The position numbers and the translations under genes are program-made. From contig PFTO01000153.1 of assembly GCA_002789615.1 (NCBI GenBank), positions 1 through 16,094 of the forward strand: 16,094 nucleotides of DNA. Direction: 5' to 3'. Under the pieces are notes generated by a model. The model was not told the origin of the DNA. It searched no databases and saw nothing but the letters and a program-made list of their open reading frames with translations. Shown here piece after piece: positions 12,947-16,094 of the stretch (its first letter is position 1; every line of letters begins with the position of its first letter). This stretch comes from Acidobacteria bacterium CG_4_9_14_3_um_filter_49_7. Its GTDB lineage: Bacteria; Acidobacteriota; Holophagae; Thermotomaculales; Thermotomaculaceae.

Positions 12947-13417
12947 TCAAAATTCCTGGTAAAACTCTTCTTCATACAGACGTTCCAGACGGTTCTTGTG
13001 CCCCATCTCAACTTCTGCCAATTTCAAAAGAATACCCTTAAGTTTCTCGTTGTGAACAAGATTTGCCATCTCTGAATAGAAATCGTAGGCAATCTTTTCC
13101 CGTTGCATGGCTGCTGTAAGCACATCCTGGTAATTGGCATATTCGTTCAGCTCTTTCACCGACAGATAATCCACAATCTTCAGATCCTGAATTCCCCTGG
13201 TTGGTTGTGCGGACAGAATTTCCTCAACCCCTTTCTCCAGAATCGTTTTCAGAAACTCCGCATGTCCGGTCTCTTCTTTTGCCAATTCCAGTAAAGCTTT
13301 TTTCGCGTGATCGAGTTTTACCTTTTCAGCGGCTTCCCGGTAAAATTTCTCAGCGTTTTCCTCATTGGAAATCGCGATTCCGATAATCTCCCGGAAATGT
13401 TCATCGAGAGATGCCAT
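12947..13417 (-). CDS. ferritin-like/rubrerythrin-type di-iron protein
   Basis: A 156-residue four-helix-bundle protein of the erythrin/rubrerythrin superfamily. Both halves carry the di-iron pattern: Glu19/Glu20 in SNEENAEKFY with EETGH (Glu49, His52), then Glu107 in MQREKIAYDFY with EVEMGH (Glu137, His140). The C-terminal rubredoxin domain of classical rubrerythrin is absent, so it is the short ferritin-like type. Relatives handle iron or reduce peroxide; the exact role here is unknown. It starts 4 bases after the rpmB stop, probably with only a weak GGGTAAG ribosome-binding site, so it is expressed with ribosomal protein L28. Confidence 0.9.
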   Translation of the reverse strand: MASLDEHFREIIGIAISNEENAEKFYREAAEKVKLDHAKKALLELAKEETGHAEFLKTILEKGVEEILSAQPTRGIQDLKIVDYLSVKELNEYANYQDVLTAAMQREKIAYDFYSEMANLVHNEKLKGILLKLAEVEMGHKNRLERLYEEEFYQEF

Positions 13418-13421
13418 GATC

Positions 13422-13616
13422 TTACCCGATTTTCTTGTTAACCTTACCTGCCTGGATACAACTGGTGCAGACTTTCATCCGCTTTACTTCCCCTTCAACT
13501 TCCACACGAATTTTCTGAATATTCGGAAGCCACCGGCGCCGGGTCAGGTTATGCGCATGGCTGACATTATTTCCATACATGGGTTTTTTTCCACAAATTT
13601 CACATACTTTTGACAT
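13422..13616 (-). CDS. rpmB: 50S ribosomal protein L28 (zinc-binding, C+ type)
   Basis: A 64-residue large-subunit ribosomal protein. The N-terminus MSKVCEICGKKPMYGNNVSHAHN and the RRRWLPNIQ motif are diagnostic. Two CXXC pairs (CEIC and CTSC) make it the zinc-binding C+ form; many bacteria also carry a C- paralogue used when zinc is scarce. The start is ATG 13616, preceded by AAAGGAG with about 7 bases between. The open frame extends further upstream, but this start matches the family. It is the first gene of a pair with the ferritin-like protein. Confidence 0.97.
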   Translation of the reverse strand: MSKVCEICGKKPMYGNNVSHAHNLTRRRWLPNIQKIRVEVEGEVKRMKVCTSCIQAGKVNKKIG

Positions 13617-13656
13617 GGTGTCTACTCCTTTCCACAAAACTGCCACAAGACACAAG

Positions 13657-13686
13657 TTTATATCATATTGAAATGGCACAACGCAA
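13657..13686 (-). promoter_or_regulatory. probable promoter of rpmB
   Basis: On the minus strand: TTGCGT (13681-13686), 18-base spacer, TATAAA (13657-13662). It lies about 40 bases before the rpmB start codon. Confidence 0.5.
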
Positions 13687-13713
13687 CATTTTCTTTGCCC
13701 AAAAGGGTCCAAA

Positions 13714-13740
13714 GTGGGCGTTTGGTGTGGGCGTGGGCGT
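13714..13740 (+). repeat. short GTGGGC-type repeat
   Basis: GTGGGCG at 13714-13720, then GTGTGGGCGTGGGCGT at 13725-13740. It is a small relative of the array at 11287-11344, in the same orientation, lying between rpmB and the large secreted protein gene. Confidence 0.65.
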
Positions 13741-13825
13741 TAAAAATTCCAGGGGAAATTCCTTTCATGAGGCATCACTCTCCATCTTTTCTCAACTTTT
13801 GTTATCTTCCCTTGTCCGGCCAACC

Positions 13826-16094
13826 TTATCTCGTAGCGCCCAGTACACCGCCGACCTTGTTGTGCCCGATATCTCCTTCCATGCAGAAAGCCACGACTTT
13901 CCCCGTGGCTGTTATCTCGATAAGATCTGTTTCACCACCTGAAAAATAGTGGCCGAGCAAATCCACAGACTTGCTTAACGCCGCAAGCGGCACAGACGTC
14001 TGGCCAACCAAAAGCCCATTTTTATAGAAATGCAATGTGGCTGTAACGGCTGTCTCATTGGGGTTCAGGATGGTCAACCCATACCAGTCATTACTCAGCC
14101 CCACATCGACAATGGGTAGAAAAATGTCTTTTGCCCCTGTCGTGGGAATATTGAGTCCTGCCAACTCCCGGTTGTTGGTTGTCCCGAACAGTTCATACCC
14201 GATCAACGGCAGACTGGATTCCACTTTGAACCATGCGACATCGACAGGAAATTCCGTCTTCGTGACAAAAATCAACTTACCACCGGGTTCCACTGTATAG
14301 AGCTTTGCCGCTGATACAACACCGTCCTTCGTGTACCCGGTGACCGTGACCGACGCACCCGCTGTTGTCGAGAGGTTATCCAGTGCGATTCCGGTCCACC
14401 AGAAATCCGAATTGTCCACATGAGCCACAAACAGCTCTTTCCCAGCCTTCATATCCAGTGTCAGCTGAGCGGAATTTGCAATCGTTTTCTTGTCAAAGGA
14501 TTCCATGGCCTTGATGCCCATCAGTTTCCCGGATGCCGTGTCCGGTAACGTCAAAGAAGCAAATCCTACCCCTTCCGTGGGGAAGTTATCCGCAAAGATA
14601 TCATGTTCCACATTCGAATGGACAAACCCCAGTGCCGGGACCTGCTCATCACTGGCAAAAGGAAGAAATGGTGGCGTATAGGTGAATTGCAGTCCCTCTG
14701 CCGAACTTCCGCTGTTCATCACGGATACCCACGTGTTCCAGTAAAGCTCACCATGAACAATGTCACTGGCCACGTGGGGAACCACAACCGCCGGCTTCCC
14801 CTCACCCCTGAACGCCGGTGTCCAGGTTCGCATCGGCCCCCTTGCGTCTTCCATATCCTGCATCTGCCATCCCGCAACAAAAGCATCCGGAACAGCATCC
14901 ACCGTAGCAACAGTTGACACATCCACGGGATTGAAAATATCCGTAACGGATTCATTCAAGAGGCTGAACGGATTCAAACTGACCGATTTCGTAGCGAGGA
15001 TTTCACCGTTTGAATTCCTGGCCGTCAGAACAACATTTGCCGCTTCTTCTGCCGCATTCATTGTCAGTATCGAATCGCCGCTGAGGTTCAGAAAAGAGAG
15101 ATTTTCCGGTGAACTGGAAAGTGAAGTTACGTCAATATCATCCACGTACCAGCCTGTTGCACTTGTGCTACTGTCACAGGCCAGACGAAAACGAAAGGAG
15201 ACGGTTTCTCCCCGGAAGGCTGAAAGGTCCACAAGAACCTGGGTCATACCGCCATTGGTACCGGTCCATGCCTGCTGTCCGCCAATTGGAGAAGAAAAGG
15301 ACGTATCAATGGTTCCGGAGTATCCGCCTGATTCAATACCAATTCCAATATCTGTCCAGGTGGCACCACCATCCGTGCTGGCTTCCAGAACTCCTCCGTC
15401 ATAGGTGGATTCAAGGTCGTAATAGTGCCAGAAGGTGAGCACGGAATCCGCCCCGGAAGGAAGCGCTACCGGCCCCACAACGAGGGAAGAGTCCGTGACC
15501 GTTTCCACATCCAGGCCAAACCAGCATTTACCATTAGAGTGGGCATTGACAGTACTGATGATGGACCAGACATCCCCTCCATCATCGGCGCCGTGGGTGG
15601 CCTCGCTCTCACTGTCAGAGGGATAAGTGGCAAGGGTGCTCCCCTCAGGTGTCGTAAACAGCGGAACATCCGTAAACGCGCTGCTGTTTCCCACCTCATC
15701 CGTCAATTGAAAATCAGACGTGTACGTCGTTTGAGGAGAAAGTCCGGCGAGATTTAGCGTGATTGAGTCTACTCCGTTTTCACTTAAACTTGTAACTGTC
15801 GTAACACCGGACTTCACCGTACAGTCGACATGGCATTTTTCGTTAAAGTACAGGGCGGCAACACCCCCCGCGGACTGCAGAGACTGGACCTCCCGATGCA
15901 CCAGCACCGGGCCATCGCAATCCAGATTCAGCGTCGCGGTGACATCTTTCGTCCCCTCGTCCCCGTAGTGCTCATCCGTATAGTGGAAAATTAATTCACC
16001 ACTCCCGGATACCCCGGGATTCAGTGCCTGAACATTGAAGGGATACATCCCCGCGTACTTCCCGGTATCAAATTTATAGAGTTCAATTTCACGT
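13826..16094 (-). CDS. C-terminal part of a large extracellular beta-domain protein (5' end outside window)
   Basis: The frame is open to the window edge, so the ATG at 16048 is internal and the N-terminus is missing; about 755 residues are visible. Region 1 (near 15,660-15,890) is a fibronectin-III/Ig-like domain (LNLAGLSPQTTYTSDFQLTD). Region 2 (about 15,110-15,640) is a jelly-roll carbohydrate- or adhesion-type domain. It has the repeated theme SGADSVLTFWHYYDLE, GGATWTDIG, then TQVLVDLSAFRG and GWYVDDIDV, seen in immune-inhibitor-A-like and other secreted peptidases. Region 3 (about 13,830-14,900) has several beta-sandwich repeats built on a W.G..L.N motif (FWWTGIALDNLS, DWYGLTILNPNE). The missing N-terminus may be a protease or adhesin; no catalytic residues are in view. 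It is separated from rpmB by about 210 bases. Confidence 0.82.
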   Translation of the reverse strand, partial: REIELYKFDTGKYAGMYPFNVQALNPGVSGSGELIFHYTDEHYGDEGTKDVTATLNLDCDGPVLVHREVQSLQSAGGVAALYFNEKCHVDCTVKSGVTTVTSLSENGVDSITLNLAGLSPQTTYTSDFQLTDEVGNSSAFTDVPLFTTPEGSTLATYPSDSESEATHGADDGGDVWSIISTVNAHSNGKCWFGLDVETVTDSSLVVGPVALPSGADSVLTFWHYYDLESTYDGGVLEASTDGGATWTDIGIGIESGGYSGTIDTSFSSPIGGQQAWTGTNGGMTQVLVDLSAFRGETVSFRFRLACDSSTSATGWYVDDIDVTSLSSSPENLSFLNLSGDSILTMNAAEEAANVVLTARNSNGEILATKSVSLNPFSLLNESVTDIFNPVDVSTVATVDAVPDAFVAGWQMQDMEDARGPMRTWTPAFRGEGKPAVVVPHVASDIVHGELYWNTWVSVMNSGSSAEGLQFTYTPPFLPFASDEQVPALGFVHSNVEHDIFADNFPTEGVGFASLTLPDTASGKLMGIKAMESFDKKTIANSAQLTLDMKAGKELFVAHVDNSDFWWTGIALDNLSTTAGASVTVTGYTKDGVVSAAKLYTVEPGGKLIFVTKTEFPVDVAWFKVESSLPLIGYELFGTTNNRELAGLNIPTTGAKDIFLPIVDVGLSNDWYGLTILNPNETAVTATLHFYKNGLLVGQTSVPLAALSKSVDLLGHYFSGGETDLIEITATGKVVAFCMEGDIGHNKVGGVLGATR

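Noticed and set aside
13741..13825. Terminator for the large secreted protein gene on the minus strand
   Set aside because: The short palindrome GGAAATTCC has too few pairs and no clean T-run after it.

Overview
The window looks like a chromosomal segment from a mid-GC bacterium, with no sign of a plasmid, phage or insertion sequence. Genes are densely packed in short operons. They have clear Shine-Dalgarno sites and good sigma70-type promoters. TGA is an ordinary stop codon here (it ends hutI, divIVA and others). I cannot fix the lineage. The gene mix (zinc-ribbon coiled-coil protein / YggS / YggT / DivIVA, CXXC-type L28, secreted YHS repeats, beta-rich extracellular proteins) would fit an Acidobacteriota/Aminicenantes-like or other deep-branching didermal phylum, but that is only an inference.

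Layout. 1-977: a tRNA-Arg(ACG) cut by the left edge, divergent from a crcB (fluC) fluoride-channel gene that is intact except for one in-frame TGA replacing a conserved glycine, followed by its usual DUF190 partner. 983-1202: a tRNA with anticodon CAT, with its own promoter and terminator. 1219-4648: a plus-strand operon of zinc-ribbon coiled-coil protein, yggS (PLP homeostasis), yggT, divIVA and, unexpectedly, an orphan imidazolonepropionase (hutI). 4629-9229: a minus-strand run. In transcription order it is a glutamine-synthetase-family gene, a PlsC-like acyltransferase, a small membrane-anchored protein, an RCK potassium channel, a Cys-rich unknown protein and a secreted DUF192 protein. Its last gene overlaps the end of hutI tail to tail.

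9230-9618 is a divergent regulatory region. It has a palindrome over the glutamine-synthetase -10 box, two families of short direct repeats and a possible sigma54 site, and leads into a stand-alone response regulator (9619-10002). Then come a secreted protein with three YHS-like metal-binding repeats (10096-10776), a bidirectional terminator and a small basic exported protein on the minus strand. 11132-11551 is a gene-free stretch with a degenerate GTGNNN hexamer array and a near-perfect promoter with a hairpin leader, which drives UDP-glucose dehydrogenase (11552-12874). The right end, on the minus strand, holds an rpmB/ferritin-like pair and the C-terminal part of a large secreted beta-domain protein that runs off the window.

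Most of the content is housekeeping or envelope function, and I see no clear multi-gene defence or biosynthetic novelty. The items most worth checking are the TGA-interrupted crcB, the operator and repeat architecture at 9249-9582, the triple-YHS secreted protein, the PlsC-like enzyme lacking the motif III glutamate, and the GTGNNN array.
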